This document shows positions 8,449-17,816 of a DNA stretch of 64,000 bases, piece by piece. Where the stretch lies: contig NZ_AVQI01000056.1 in NCBI RefSeq assembly GCF_000468115.1, positions 1 to 64,000 of the forward strand, read 5' to 3'. The notes under the pieces were generated by a model that saw nothing but the letters and a program-made list of their open reading frames with translations, was not told the DNA's origin and did no database searches. The number at the start of each line of letters is the position of its first letter. Position 1 is the first letter of the stretch. Position numbers and translations under genes: made by a program. Source of the stretch: Treponema socranskii subsp. socranskii VPI DR56BR1116 = ATCC 35536. Its GTDB lineage: Bacteria > Spirochaetota > Spirochaetia > Treponematales > Treponemataceae.

Positions 8449-9486
8449 ATGAACGAAGTTCTGTCACAGGATGAAATAGATCAGCTGCTCACCGCGATAA
8501 GCTCGGGCGATTCCGATACCGACGATTTTAAGCCGGTCAGCGATACGCGTAAAATCAAGATTTACGATTTTAAGCGTCCCGATAAATTTTCGAAAGAACA
8601 GCTGCGCACCGTGTCGAACATGCACGAAACCTTTGCGCGTTTGACGACGACGAGTCTTTCCGCTCAGCTGCGGAGTCTCGTACACGTTCACGTCGCTTCC
8701 GTCGATCAGCTCACGTACGAAGAGTTTATCCGATCCATTCCGACACCGACGACGCTTGCCGTCGTCAATATGGATCCGCTGAAAGGAAACGCGGTGCTTG
8801 AAATCGATCCGACGATTACGTTTTGCATGATCGATCGCCTGTTCGGCGGACGCGGTTCGACGACCGGAAATAAAAATCGCGATTTAACCGATATCGAGCA
8901 GTCGGTTATGGAAGGTATCATCGTGCGCATTCTCGCGAATATGCGGGAAGCGTGGACGCAGGTTATCGATTTGCGCCCGAGGCTCGGACAGATCGAAACG
9001 AATCCGCAGTTTGCACAGATCGTGCCTCCTTCGGAAATGGTCGTTCTCGTTACCCTTGAAATGAAAGTCGGCGAAGAAGAAGGTATGATGAATTTCTGCA
9101 TTCCGTATTTGACGATTGAGCCGATCATTTCAAAGCTGTCCTCGCAGTTTTGGTTCAGTTCGGTGCGCAGAAGTTCGACGACACAGTACCTCGGAACGCT
9201 CAAAGAAAAACTTTCATCGGTGGAGATGGATGTCGTCGCCGAAGTCGGTTCCATCGATTTGCCGATACGCGAAGTGCTCTCTCTCCGCGTCGGTGACGTC
9301 GTGCGCTTGTCGAATATCCGCGTCGGAGATCCGCTGACGCTCAGCGTAGGAAGCAAAAAGAAATTTTATTGCCAGCCGGGCGTCGTCGGCAAAAAGATGG
9401 CGGTGCAGGTAACCGGTAAGTTGGAAGATATTTCGGCGGATGATTTTGAAGAACTTTCTGTAGAAGGAGATGATTCGTATGAGTGA
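8449..9486 (+). CDS. fliM: Flagellar motor switch protein FliM
   Basis: FliM is the C-ring protein that binds CheY-P and sets rotation direction. The N-terminus has the CheY-P-binding motif (LSQDEIDQLL, residues 4-13). The middle CheC-like domain includes FARLTTTSLSAQLR and the ENPQF-like segment IETNPQFAQIV. A C-terminal SpoA domain follows (about 260-335). The 345-residue length is normal. It overlaps fliY by 8 bases. Confidence 0.97.
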   Translation: MNEVLSQDEIDQLLTAISSGDSDTDDFKPVSDTRKIKIYDFKRPDKFSKEQLRTVSNMHETFARLTTTSLSAQLRSLVHVHVASVDQLTYEEFIRSIPTPTTLAVVNMDPLKGNAVLEIDPTITFCMIDRLFGGRGSTTGNKNRDLTDIEQSVMEGIIVRILANMREAWTQVIDLRPRLGQIETNPQFAQIVPPSEMVVLVTLEMKVGEEEGMMNFCIPYLTIEPIISKLSSQFWFSSVRRSSTTQYLGTLKEKLSSVEMDVVAEVGSIDLPIREVLSLRVGDVVRLSNIRVGDPLTLSVGSKKKFYCQPGVVGKKMAVQVTGKLEDISADDFEELSVEGDDSYE

Positions 9487-10594
9487 TGGTGCAATATCGC
9501 AGGATGAGATTGATGCGTTGCTTTCGGGCGTATCCGTAGACGGCCTCAATTCATCCGGCAGAGTCGGATGCGTTCCTTCCGTACAGCTGGATATCGCCGT
9601 TCTGCAGAAATTTGCGGATGAACTCAAAACGCCGCTCGCCGAAAATCTCAACAAAATGACCGGCGCGAATTTTTCCGCCGATACTCCCGTCGTCGAGCAG
9701 CTCGACCGCGATCGTCTTTTGGCGAAGCTGCAGGAAGTCGTCGTCAATATCCTCGCCGACTTTTCGAGCGGTCTTTCAGGCGATCACCTCTACATACTCG
9801 CACCCGAGTTTGCGCAAAAGATCGTCGGACTCATGAATAAAGAAGATAATGCGGACATCGACGATATGGCGCTTTCCGTTATCGCCGAAACCGTGTCGAC
9901 ACACACGAACGACGAAATCCAAGCCCTCGAAAAAACGGGTAAGCTTTCGGGTATTTCGTGCAATCCGCCTACCGCGCGCAACGATCCGAAAGCGATGATA
10001 CGAGTTCCGCAAAATCAATTTGTCCTTTTCAACTATCCGCTCTCGCTCGACGGGCAGGGCTATACGCTGTGGGAAGCGATCGGCTCTTCAGCTGCCGAGC
10101 AGATATGCAGCGCGCTCGGAGGCGGAAGTTCGGCTCCCGATATGAGCACGGGCGGCACGCTCAGCGCCGCCGATATCGCATCCGTCGGAACGATGGCTTC
10201 ACCCGGTATGAATATGGGGAGCATGAACATGGGACAGGCGATGCCCATGATGGGGCAAAGTATGGGCGGTATTCCGAACGTGCAGTCGCTGCAGTACCCG
10301 ATGCTTCAAGGCAATATCGCCGGAAGCGGCGAGCAGGGCAATATCGGTCTTATCATGGACGTATACATGGAGATGACCGTAGAGCTCGGCCGCACGAAAA
10401 AACAGATCAAAGACATTCTCGGTATGGGAGAAGGTACGATCATAGAGCTCGACAAGCTTGCAGGGGAGCCGGTCGACATCCTTGTCAATCACAAGCCGAT
10501 TGCAAAGGGCGAAGTCGTCGTCATCGACGAAAACTTCGGCGTGCGTGTTACCGAAATCCTGTCTTCGCTTGAGAGGGTGACGGAACTGCACTGA
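9479..10594 (+). CDS. fliY: Flagellar motor switch protein FliY (FliN-type)
   Basis: A 371-residue C-ring protein. It repeats a FliM-like N-terminal peptide (ISQDEIDALLSG), then a CheC-like phosphatase-type region (about 30-200) and, after a Met/Gly-rich linker near residues 235-265, a C-terminal FliN/SpoA domain (IMDVYMEMTVELGRTKKQIK through VRVTEILS). The CheC-like half suggests possible CheY-P phosphatase activity, as in Bacillus FliY; this is inference. ATG 9479 is chosen because GAAGGAGA lies 8 bases upstream, inside fliM. An ATG at 9470 lacks this. Confidence 0.95.
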   Translation: MSDGAISQDEIDALLSGVSVDGLNSSGRVGCVPSVQLDIAVLQKFADELKTPLAENLNKMTGANFSADTPVVEQLDRDRLLAKLQEVVVNILADFSSGLSGDHLYILAPEFAQKIVGLMNKEDNADIDDMALSVIAETVSTHTNDEIQALEKTGKLSGISCNPPTARNDPKAMIRVPQNQFVLFNYPLSLDGQGYTLWEAIGSSAAEQICSALGGGSSAPDMSTGGTLSAADIASVGTMASPGMNMGSMNMGQAMPMMGQSMGGIPNVQSLQYPMLQGNIAGSGEQGNIGLIMDVYMEMTVELGRTKKQIKDILGMGEGTIIELDKLAGEPVDILVNHKPIAKGEVVVIDENFGVRVTEILSSLERVTELH

Positions 10595-10618
10595 TACTTT
10601 TACAGGGTGGGGGAACAG

Positions 10619-11257
10619 TTGCAATACTCAAAATTATTAAAAACGGCGGTGTTTTCGTTTTTACTGCTTGCCGTATCTTTTCCGCCGTACGCGCAAACGC
10701 AGGTGACCGAAGATATGCGTATCGAAAGGACTGAAACTGCGGCCGTCGACGAATCTTCGCTTCCGATAGCCGATCCCGCACTTTCGCCTGCCGCAACGGA
10801 GCGGCCCGCATCTACGCTTTGGCTTTTTATCCGCATGATACTTGTTCTTGCCGTAGTGGTTGCGTGCGTGTATGCGGTCGTCTATCTTATGAAGCGCAGC
10901 ATGAATAAAGACATCGGGGAGGGCGATCAATTTTTGCGCGTCGTCTCTTCCGTGTCGATCGCTCCCGGAAAATCGGTACACGTCGTTTCGCTCCTCGACG
11001 ATAAAGCGTATTTGATCGGAGTTACCGACAATGCGGTCAACCTTATCGGTGAAGTTACCGACAAAGAGACGATTCACGCGATGAACCTCTATGCGGACAC
11101 ACGTCAAAATGTGAGGCGTCCGCGGAACTTCGGCGATATCCTTTCGATCTTTATGCCGCAGGGAACGAAAAAAGGCGAAAGCGTTTTCAGCGGCGACGGC
11201 GATAAAGCGCGCGATATGCTTCGAATGCAGCGAAGCCGCCTCGATTCGGAAAACTGA
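10619..11257 (+). CDS. fliO: Flagellar biosynthesis protein FliO/FliZ
   Basis: FliO helps assemble the FliP ring of the export gate. The sequence begins with a signal peptide (FSFLLLAVSFPPYAQTQ), then a low-similarity periplasmic stretch, one membrane helix (LWLFIRMILVLAVVVACVYAVVYLM, about 65-90 from this start) and a cytoplasmic FliO domain (RVVSSVSIAPGKSVHVVSLLDDKAYLIGVT). TTG 10619 fits the upstream AGGGTGGGGG; GTG 10607 within that stretch is the alternative. It sits between fliY and fliP as usual. Confidence 0.9.
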   Translation: MQYSKLLKTAVFSFLLLAVSFPPYAQTQVTEDMRIERTETAAVDESSLPIADPALSPAATERPASTLWLFIRMILVLAVVVACVYAVVYLMKRSMNKDIGEGDQFLRVVSSVSIAPGKSVHVVSLLDDKAYLIGVTDNAVNLIGEVTDKETIHAMNLYADTRQNVRRPRNFGDILSIFMPQGTKKGESVFSGDGDKARDMLRMQRSRLDSEN

Positions 11258-11258
11258 T

Positions 11259-12128
11259 ATGAGAGCTTCATCTATTTGTACCGGAAAAAAAGCGTATCGA
11301 ATGCGGACGAAGCGCATCGTCCGTGCGGCATTCGTCCTCGCTCTTCTTTTGTGCGGTGCAGGGCTTTCCGCTCAGCAGAATAATAATTTTCCCGAACGGT
11401 CTGCAAGGGGGACGACGGAGATGAATCGCAATGTGCGAAATCCTGTCGTGCCGAACGTCGATATAACCCTTACGCAGCCTCAAACGGGCAGGGAAGTTGC
11501 GTTTTCGGTGCAAGTGCTCCTTTTGCTTACGGTACTCACGCTCGCGCCGAGCATTTTGATTTTGACGACGTGCTTTTTGCGTTTTTCGATCGTCCTCGAT
11601 TTTATTAAACGCGCGCTCTCTCTGCAGCAAGTGCCGCCGACCGCCGTACTCAACGGAATCGCGTTTTTTATGACGGTCTTTGTCATGTGGCCGACTTTTA
11701 CGAGGGTGTACGATAATTCGTTCCGTCCGCTTTCGAGCGGAGAGATCGGCGTCGAAGAGGCGTACCGCGAAGCCGAAGCTCCGATGCGCATTTTTATGTA
11801 TACGCAGATGGCCGAAGATACGAGCTCCATTTCCCTTTTTATGTCTATGGCGAGGATGGATCGGCCGAATACGCTCGCCGACGTTCCGACGCATATCCTC
11901 GTGCCCGCTTACATTTTGCATGAGCTTACCGTCGCGTTTAAAATCGGCGTACTGCTTTACATTCCGTTTATCATCATCGATATGGTCGTCGCGAGTATCC
12001 TCATGTCGATGGGCATGATGATGCTGCCGCCGGTACAGATTTCGATGCCGTTTAAACTGATGCTCTTCGTCCTCGTTGACGGATGGGGACTTTTGACGCA
12101 GCAGCTTTTCGTTTCCGTTTTGCGCTGA
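11259..12128 (+). CDS. fliP: Flagellar export-gate protein FliP
   Basis: FliP forms the core pore of the flagellar type III export gate. A cleavable signal peptide ends near LLLCGAGLSAQ. Conserved parts include LTLAPSILILTTCFLRFSIVL, ALSLQQVPPTAVLNGIAFFMT and the closing MMMLPPVQISMPFKLMLFVLVDGW. The length of 289 residues includes an N-terminal extension; ATG 11301 is an alternative start that keeps the signal peptide. It is followed by fliQ after 40 bases. Confidence 0.95.
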   Translation: MRASSICTGKKAYRMRTKRIVRAAFVLALLLCGAGLSAQQNNNFPERSARGTTEMNRNVRNPVVPNVDITLTQPQTGREVAFSVQVLLLLTVLTLAPSILILTTCFLRFSIVLDFIKRALSLQQVPPTAVLNGIAFFMTVFVMWPTFTRVYDNSFRPLSSGEIGVEEAYREAEAPMRIFMYTQMAEDTSSISLFMSMARMDRPNTLADVPTHILVPAYILHELTVAFKIGVLLYIPFIIIDMVVASILMSMGMMMLPPVQISMPFKLMLFVLVDGWGLLTQQLFVSVLR

Positions 12129-12168
12129 AAAAATCGGTGATTCGATTTTAGGAGGATGATAAAAAGCG

Positions 12169-12438
12169 ATGTCGATAGGACAGCTTGTCAATTTAATTCG
12201 CGGCGGCGTATTTGAAATCTTTATCCTCGCATCTCCCGTACTCGGCGCCGCTCTCCTCGTCGGGCTCGTCGTTGCGATCTTTCAAGCGACGACGTCGATT
12301 CAGGAACAGACGCTGACGTTTTTGCCGAAGGTTTTGACGATTCTTGCGATGTTGGCTCTGCTGGGGGGCTGGATGTTTACGCATCTCAGAAATTACACGG
12401 TTTCTCTTTTTAATCTCATACCGCTCATGGCGCGCTAG
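12169..12438 (+). CDS. fliQ: Flagellar export-gate protein FliQ
   Basis: An 89-residue protein with two transmembrane helices, typical of FliQ, which wraps the FliP/FliR core. The conserved middle ATTSIQEQTLTFLPK is present. AGGAGGAT provides a strong ribosome binding site about 11 bases before the ATG. It lies between fliP and fliR. Confidence 0.95.
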   Translation: MSIGQLVNLIRGGVFEIFILASPVLGAALLVGLVVAIFQATTSIQEQTLTFLPKVLTILAMLALLGGWMFTHLRNYTVSLFNLIPLMAR

Positions 12439-12455
12439 AGATAAGGACGAAAGCG

Positions 12456-13253
12456 GTGATCGATCGTATCGTAAGTCATGCGCCGATATTTTTGCTCATT
12501 GCCGTCCGCTGTTTTGCGCTTTTGATGACGCTGCCGCTCTTTTCGATGCGTTCGGTGCCGAGGGCGGCGAAGATCGCGCTTGCAGGCTATATGGCATACG
12601 CCCTCGTTCCGCACGTCGATTTTTCATCCTACGCTCCGTATATTTCCTCGAGTGGTCTTTTCGATTTGTCGTATGCGTTTTTACTTGCGGGAGAAGCGAT
12701 GATCGGACTCATCATCGGTTTTTTTATCACGATCCTTTTTTCCGCGTTCAGCACGGCAGGTCAATTTTTTGCGTTTCAAATGGGCTTGAGCGCATCCGAA
12801 GTGTACGACGCGCTCGCGCAAGTCGAAAACCCGCTTATGGGGCAGTATTTGAACCTCGTCGCGATGCTGCTTTTTTTGCAGAGCAAGTGGTTCCAAAAAT
12901 TATTTTTGCGCGGGCTCGTTTCAAGTTTTGCGTCGATGAACGTGTTTGCGCTCCTCGAAGCGAAAGAGCGTATCGTACGATTTTTGGTCGGAAGCCTTAC
13001 CGAGCTTTTTTCGGCTTCTCTCGTCATAGCGCTTCCGCTTATGGGGACGCTTTTGCTCATCAATATCTGCATGGGAATCCTTGCGCGGGCCGCTCCTCAG
13101 ATGAATCTTTTGTCCGAAGGGTTCGCGCTGCTTTTGCTTACGTCTTTTTTCGTCATCACGGCTCTCATGCCCCAGCTTTGCGATTTTTTCGAACGCTCGT
13201 TTAACGCAGGCATCACGTCTCTTATTGCAATCATTTCGGGAGGCGCTTCGTGA
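12456..13253 (+). CDS. fliR: Flagellar export-gate protein FliR
   Basis: The 265-residue hydrophobic protein has about six transmembrane helices and the family features PLFSMRSVPRAAKIALAGY near residue 30 and FFAFQMGLSAS near residue 105. FliR caps the FliP5/FliQ4 export pore. A GTG start is used. The stop overlaps the flhB start by four bases (GTGA), so the two are translationally coupled. Confidence 0.95.
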   Translation: MIDRIVSHAPIFLLIAVRCFALLMTLPLFSMRSVPRAAKIALAGYMAYALVPHVDFSSYAPYISSSGLFDLSYAFLLAGEAMIGLIIGFFITILFSAFSTAGQFFAFQMGLSASEVYDALAQVENPLMGQYLNLVAMLLFLQSKWFQKLFLRGLVSSFASMNVFALLEAKERIVRFLVGSLTELFSASLVIALPLMGTLLLINICMGILARAAPQMNLLSEGFALLLLTSFFVITALMPQLCDFFERSFNAGITSLIAIISGGAS

Positions 13254-14371
13254 ACGATATGCTTCCCGTACCGCCGTATCTGTATATCGACCTTCAGTGG
13301 TTCGCCGCGGAAGACGAAGGCAGAACCGAAGAACCGTCGGAATACAAGCTTGAAAAAGCGAGAAAGGAAGGCCGCGTCGCAAAAAGCGCCGAACTCAACA
13401 GCGCTTTCGTCATGCTTTTGTGCGTGGTGCTCCTCATCGTCTTTGCGCCTTCGATGCTGAAAGAATGTGCGGCCATTTTCCGCTATTATTTTTCGCGCTG
13501 CGCTTCATCGAGCGTAAACGATCCGGCGATCGCGCGCGCATTTTATTATTTTTTTTTGCGCCTCGTACTGCCGATCGGCATCATCGGCATTGTCGGCGGA
13601 GTTGCGGGAAATATCATCCAAAACCGCCGCTTTATCTTTACGACGAAGACGATCGAACCGAAGTTTCAAAAAATCGTTCCGAACTTCGTTCAGTATTTCC
13701 GCAATACGCTTTTTTCGCTGCGCGGACTTTTTAATGTCGCGAAATCGCTCGGCAAAGTGACCGTCATTTCGATACTCGCTTTTATGCTGCTCCGTCGAGA
13801 CGTTCCGATACTCATGCTCGAAATTCAAAACGGAAGTATCGGTATGGCGATCGGCCGCATCGGTGTCATGAGCGCTGAAATTTTAATAATGGCGGCTCTT
13901 GTCTTTCTCATCATCGCGATTCCCGATTATTTTGTACAGCGGCGCGAATTTATGGAACAGATGAAAATGACGAAGCAGGAAGTAAAAGAAGAATACAAAG
14001 AATTCGAAGGCGATCCCGAAGTAAAAAACAGGCTGCAGCAGGCCGAGCGCGCCATCCTGCAGCAAAACATGCCGCAGGCCGTCAGGGAATCCGACGTCGT
14101 CATTACAAATCCGACGCACTTTGCCGTCGCGTTAAAATACGATGCGGCTGCCGGTTACGAAGCCCCGCGCGTTACGGCGAAGGGCGAAGACGAAGTCGCG
14201 TTTTCCATGCGCAGGATAGCCGAAGAAAACGACGTGCCCGTTGTGGAAAACCGCCCCGTCGCGCGCGGTCTCTATGCAAACACGAATGTTGGTGATATAA
14301 TACCTGAAGAATATTTTAGAATTATTGCCGATATCTATGCTCATGTTATGAATTTGCATAAACGGCTTTAG
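13250..14371 (+). CDS. flhB: Flagellar export switch protein FlhB
   Basis: FlhB controls the substrate switch from rod/hook to filament proteins. The N-terminal half has four membrane helices preceded by RTEEPSEYKLEKARKEG. The cytoplasmic half contains the autocleavage motif NPTH in VVITNPTHFAVALKY (about residue 286), which is intact. Length is 373 residues. A short N-terminal extension (MNDMLPVPPYLYIDLQWFA) precedes the normal family start. Confidence 0.97.
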   Translation: MNDMLPVPPYLYIDLQWFAAEDEGRTEEPSEYKLEKARKEGRVAKSAELNSAFVMLLCVVLLIVFAPSMLKECAAIFRYYFSRCASSSVNDPAIARAFYYFFLRLVLPIGIIGIVGGVAGNIIQNRRFIFTTKTIEPKFQKIVPNFVQYFRNTLFSLRGLFNVAKSLGKVTVISILAFMLLRRDVPILMLEIQNGSIGMAIGRIGVMSAEILIMAALVFLIIAIPDYFVQRREFMEQMKMTKQEVKEEYKEFEGDPEVKNRLQQAERAILQQNMPQAVRESDVVITNPTHFAVALKYDAAAGYEAPRVTAKGEDEVAFSMRRIAEENDVPVVENRPVARGLYANTNVGDIIPEEYFRIIADIYAHVMNLHKRL

Positions 14372-14389
14372 TAGGCGGGTGGGGGACTG

Positions 14390-16567
14390 ATGCCTGATGA
14401 AGCAAGACGCATTTCAAATCAAAGCGTTTTAAATTTTTTGCAGCGCAATATCGTCGGTGTCGCAGTCGTCGTCGTTGCGCTCTTTCTCGTTATACCCATG
14501 CCTCGAATCCTCATCGATTTTTCGATGGCGCTCAATATCGCGTTTTCGATCGTCGTCCTGCTCATCGTTATGTATACGCCGCGTGCGACGAATTTTATAA
14601 CATTCCCGCGCGTGCTTTTGTTTATGACGCTTTTCGGGCTCGGCATCAACATCTCGTCTACGCGCCTCATCCTCGCAAATCCCGTAAACCCCGCGGGGCT
14701 TTCGAAAAGTCAAAGCGTCATGGTGCAGGCCTTTGCGAATATCGTTACCGGCGGAGGCGCGGGCGCGACGCCGGTCGTCATCGGCTTTGTGATTTTTATT
14801 ATTTTGATCGTCGTGCAGGTCGTCGTCATCACAAAAGGGGCTACGCGCGTATCGGAAGTTGCCGCGCGGTTTTCCCTCGATTCGATGAGTACGAAAAAAT
14901 TCGATATCGGTAACCGGCTCAACAGCGGCATCATAACGGAAGAGGAAGCGCAAAAAGAACAGGAAGCGCTCGACCGCTCGGTCGATTTTTATTCGACGAT
15001 GGACGGCGCTTCGAAATTCGTTTCGGGCAACGTCAAAGCCGGCATCTTTATCACGGCGATAAACATCTTCGGCGGCTTTGCCGTCGGTATGGCGATCAAC
15101 CGCATGTCGGCAGGGGATGCACTTTTATCCTATGCGAAGCTTACGATCGGCGACGGTCTTATGTCGCAGATCCCTTCTCTCATGCTTTCGTTTGCGACCG
15201 GTCTCATCGTTACGGGAAGCAGCACCGACGAAGCTTTCGACAAACAGCTTTCGAAAAACTTTTCGATCGACGGGCACATCTACGAAATCGTCGGAGCGGC
15301 TCTCGCGTTTATGGGCATCGCGTTTATCGGAAACGGCGCGGGAGCGACGGTGCTTTTGGTTTTGCTCGGAGCATTTTTCTTTTTTATGGGATACCGCATC
15401 GCTTCTTCTCAAGTGCGCGAAAAAGCACAGGCGATGGCGGCTGCGACGGCAAAGGAAAAGACGGGCGGCATAAGCCCCACGGATGCTGCGGCGATAGCAC
15501 CTCTCGACACGTTGTCGCTCGAACTCGGCTATGCACTCATTCCGCTCGTCGACAAAGAAAAAGGCGCGGAATTGCTCGAACGGATCACGCGCATACGGCA
15601 CGAAGCGGCTCTCGATATGGGACTCATCGTTCCGCCGATCCGCATCGTCGACAATATGACGCTTGACCCGAACGAATACAGTTTTAAAATACGCGGTATC
15701 GAAGCGGGACGCAGCACGATCAGACTCGGCTACTATATGTGTATGAACAACGGTACGGTAACCGAAGAGCTGCAGGGAGAAAAAACGAAAGACCCCGCTT
15801 TCGGCATGAGCGCGATTTGGCTGCCGGAAGAAAAGAGAGCGGAAGCCGAGCGGAACGGCTATACCGTCGTCGATCCTCCGACGATCATCGCGACGCATTT
15901 GACTGAAATCATCAAAGTGCATGCGGCGGAAATCATCGGTCGGCAGGAAGTGTCGAGGATCATCAACAATATCAAAGAAACGAATCCGGTCGTCGTCGAC
16001 GAAGTGCTCAACAACGAAAAATGCAAATTTACCTACGGCGATATCGAAAAAGTTTTAAAGATATTGCTGCAGGAGCGCGTTTCGATACGCAACATCGTTA
16101 TCATCCTCGAAACGCTTGCCAATTTCGGGCCTATCACGCACAACGCGTGGGATCTCGCCGAAAAGGTGCGTGAAGCGCTCGGACTCCAGATATGCAGACA
16201 GTACGCGGACGAAGACAATACGCTGCGCGTTATGAGCTTGTCGCAGGACTTGTCACAGCTCTTACTCGATCACGTCGCAAAGAGCGCAGGCACGGAGCCC
16301 TTTGTCGCTCTCGATCCGGTCGATTTGCGGGTGTGGGAGCGCGCGATCCACGGCGCCTACAATGCGCTTCGCAGCAAGGGCCGGCTTCCGATCGTTATGT
16401 GTTCGTCGGTCGTGCGCCGCCTCGTGTGGAATATGACGAACCGGGAAATGCCCGATATCATCGTCATTTCCGACAGAGAGATCATTGCCGCGGGCAGGAG
16501 CATAAAAGTCGAAGTGCTCGGAGAAATCGCAGAAGATAAAGCAGGAGTGACGATACAGAATGTATAG
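14390..16567 (+). CDS. flhA: Flagellar export protein FlhA
   Basis: FlhA forms the export nonamer that docks chaperone-substrate complexes. The 725 residues comprise about eight membrane helices (to about residue 345), then a large cytoplasmic domain (FlhAC). The FHIPEP signature region reads MYTPRATNFITFPRVLLFMTLF. A sizeable insertion of low similarity after residue 345 (AMAAATAKEKTGGISPTDAA) acts as the linker. It overlaps flhF by 8 bases. Confidence 0.97.
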   Translation: MPDEARRISNQSVLNFLQRNIVGVAVVVVALFLVIPMPRILIDFSMALNIAFSIVVLLIVMYTPRATNFITFPRVLLFMTLFGLGINISSTRLILANPVNPAGLSKSQSVMVQAFANIVTGGGAGATPVVIGFVIFIILIVVQVVVITKGATRVSEVAARFSLDSMSTKKFDIGNRLNSGIITEEEAQKEQEALDRSVDFYSTMDGASKFVSGNVKAGIFITAINIFGGFAVGMAINRMSAGDALLSYAKLTIGDGLMSQIPSLMLSFATGLIVTGSSTDEAFDKQLSKNFSIDGHIYEIVGAALAFMGIAFIGNGAGATVLLVLLGAFFFFMGYRIASSQVREKAQAMAAATAKEKTGGISPTDAAAIAPLDTLSLELGYALIPLVDKEKGAELLERITRIRHEAALDMGLIVPPIRIVDNMTLDPNEYSFKIRGIEAGRSTIRLGYYMCMNNGTVTEELQGEKTKDPAFGMSAIWLPEEKRAEAERNGYTVVDPPTIIATHLTEIIKVHAAEIIGRQEVSRIINNIKETNPVVVDEVLNNEKCKFTYGDIEKVLKILLQERVSIRNIVIILETLANFGPITHNAWDLAEKVREALGLQICRQYADEDNTLRVMSLSQDLSQLLLDHVAKSAGTEPFVALDPVDLRVWERAIHGAYNALRSKGRLPIVMCSSVVRRLVWNMTNREMPDIIVISDREIIAAGRSIKVEVLGEIAEDKAGVTIQNV

Positions 16568-17813
16568 CGCAGACAGACGGGATGTACCCGTATTGAAGAT
16601 GACGGGGCGGACGCTCGACGAATGCAAGGCGAAACTCTTCGAAAAATTCAACAACGAGTATACGATTCGCGGAAAGCGTACGATGCTAAAAGGCGGGTTT
16701 TTCGGTATCGGACAAAAAGAAGTCGTCGAAGTTTCTTATACGGTAGACCGTGAAGATGAGATTCCGAAAAATACGGCCGCCCATTCGGCAGGGATTCCAT
16801 CACGGGAAACGGATGCGCTCGATGCGGCCGCCGCGTTCAATAAAACCAAAGACGAACTTTTGCGCGCGGCTCAGATGACGGCGATCAATACCGCGATGAA
16901 TACCCGCCTTTCCCAAATGGAAGATAATCTTTCGAAGCAGTTGAAAAACATCGCGTTGGCCGCTTCGGAAAAACATCCGTCGATCAAAAAAATCGAAAGC
17001 CTTTTGGAAGAAAACGAATTTACGTTTTCATACATCAATGAAATAACGGAAAAATTGCAATCGAATTTTACGCTCGACGCGCTCGAGGATTTTAAAGCCG
17101 TAGAGCGCAAAGTCGTCGATTGGATCGGAAAGACGATTTCGATCGCGCCGGAAAAAATCCAGCGGCCGCCGCACGTCGTCGTTATCGTAGGTCCCACGGG
17201 AGTCGGTAAGACGACGACGCTCGTAAAGCTTGCGACGAAAATGGTGAGCGAAGCGAAGAGAGAAGAGCGGAGAATTCCGTCGTTCGCGTTTATCACGACC
17301 GATACGATGCGTGTCGGAGCTTACGAACATCTCGCTTCGTACAGTACGATCCTTAAAACGGAACTCGAAAAAGCGGAAACGGTCGAAGATTTAAAAAAGC
17401 TCTACGACGAAAAGCGCGAAAACTTCGACGCTATTTTTATCGACACGAGCGGCTACAGTCCGAACGATACCGAAAACATCGGCAAGATGAAAGCCGTTCT
17501 CGATGTGCGCGGAATGAAACCCGACATATATCTCGCCGTCGCCGCTTCTACGAAAGCGAAGGATTTGGCGAACATCATGCAAAATTACGAACAGTTCGGA
17601 TATAATTCCGTCATCGTGACGAAGTGCGACGAATCGAAGCAATACGGAAATATCATCAGCGTACTCCACGAAAAAAACAAAAAAATTTCGTACATCGCCG
17701 ACGGACAAAAAGTCGTACGGGATATCCACCGTGCGGATGTCGTTCAGTTTCTCATCAGGCTTTCGGGCTTTGATGTCGATCGCGTACATATTGAAGATGA
17801 ATTTGGAGAATAA
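16560..17813 (+). CDS. flhF: Flagellar SRP-like GTPase FlhF
   Basis: FlhF is a SIMIBI-class GTPase that places flagella at the cell pole. The 417 residues comprise an N-terminal B domain (TLDECKAKLFEKF), a helical N domain, and a G domain with P-loop GPTGVGKTTTLVKLA (about residue 213). The DTSGYSPND motif replaces the usual DTAG. In spirochaetes this role fits the subpolar periplasmic flagella. It is immediately followed by its partner flhG. Confidence 0.96.
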   Translation: MYSADRRDVPVLKMTGRTLDECKAKLFEKFNNEYTIRGKRTMLKGGFFGIGQKEVVEVSYTVDREDEIPKNTAAHSAGIPSRETDALDAAAAFNKTKDELLRAAQMTAINTAMNTRLSQMEDNLSKQLKNIALAASEKHPSIKKIESLLEENEFTFSYINEITEKLQSNFTLDALEDFKAVERKVVDWIGKTISIAPEKIQRPPHVVVIVGPTGVGKTTTLVKLATKMVSEAKREERRIPSFAFITTDTMRVGAYEHLASYSTILKTELEKAETVEDLKKLYDEKRENFDAIFIDTSGYSPNDTENIGKMKAVLDVRGMKPDIYLAVAASTKAKDLANIMQNYEQFGYNSVIVTKCDESKQYGNIISVLHEKNKKISYIADGQKVVRDIHRADVVQFLIRLSGFDVDRVHIEDEFGE

Positions 17814-17816
17814 GAT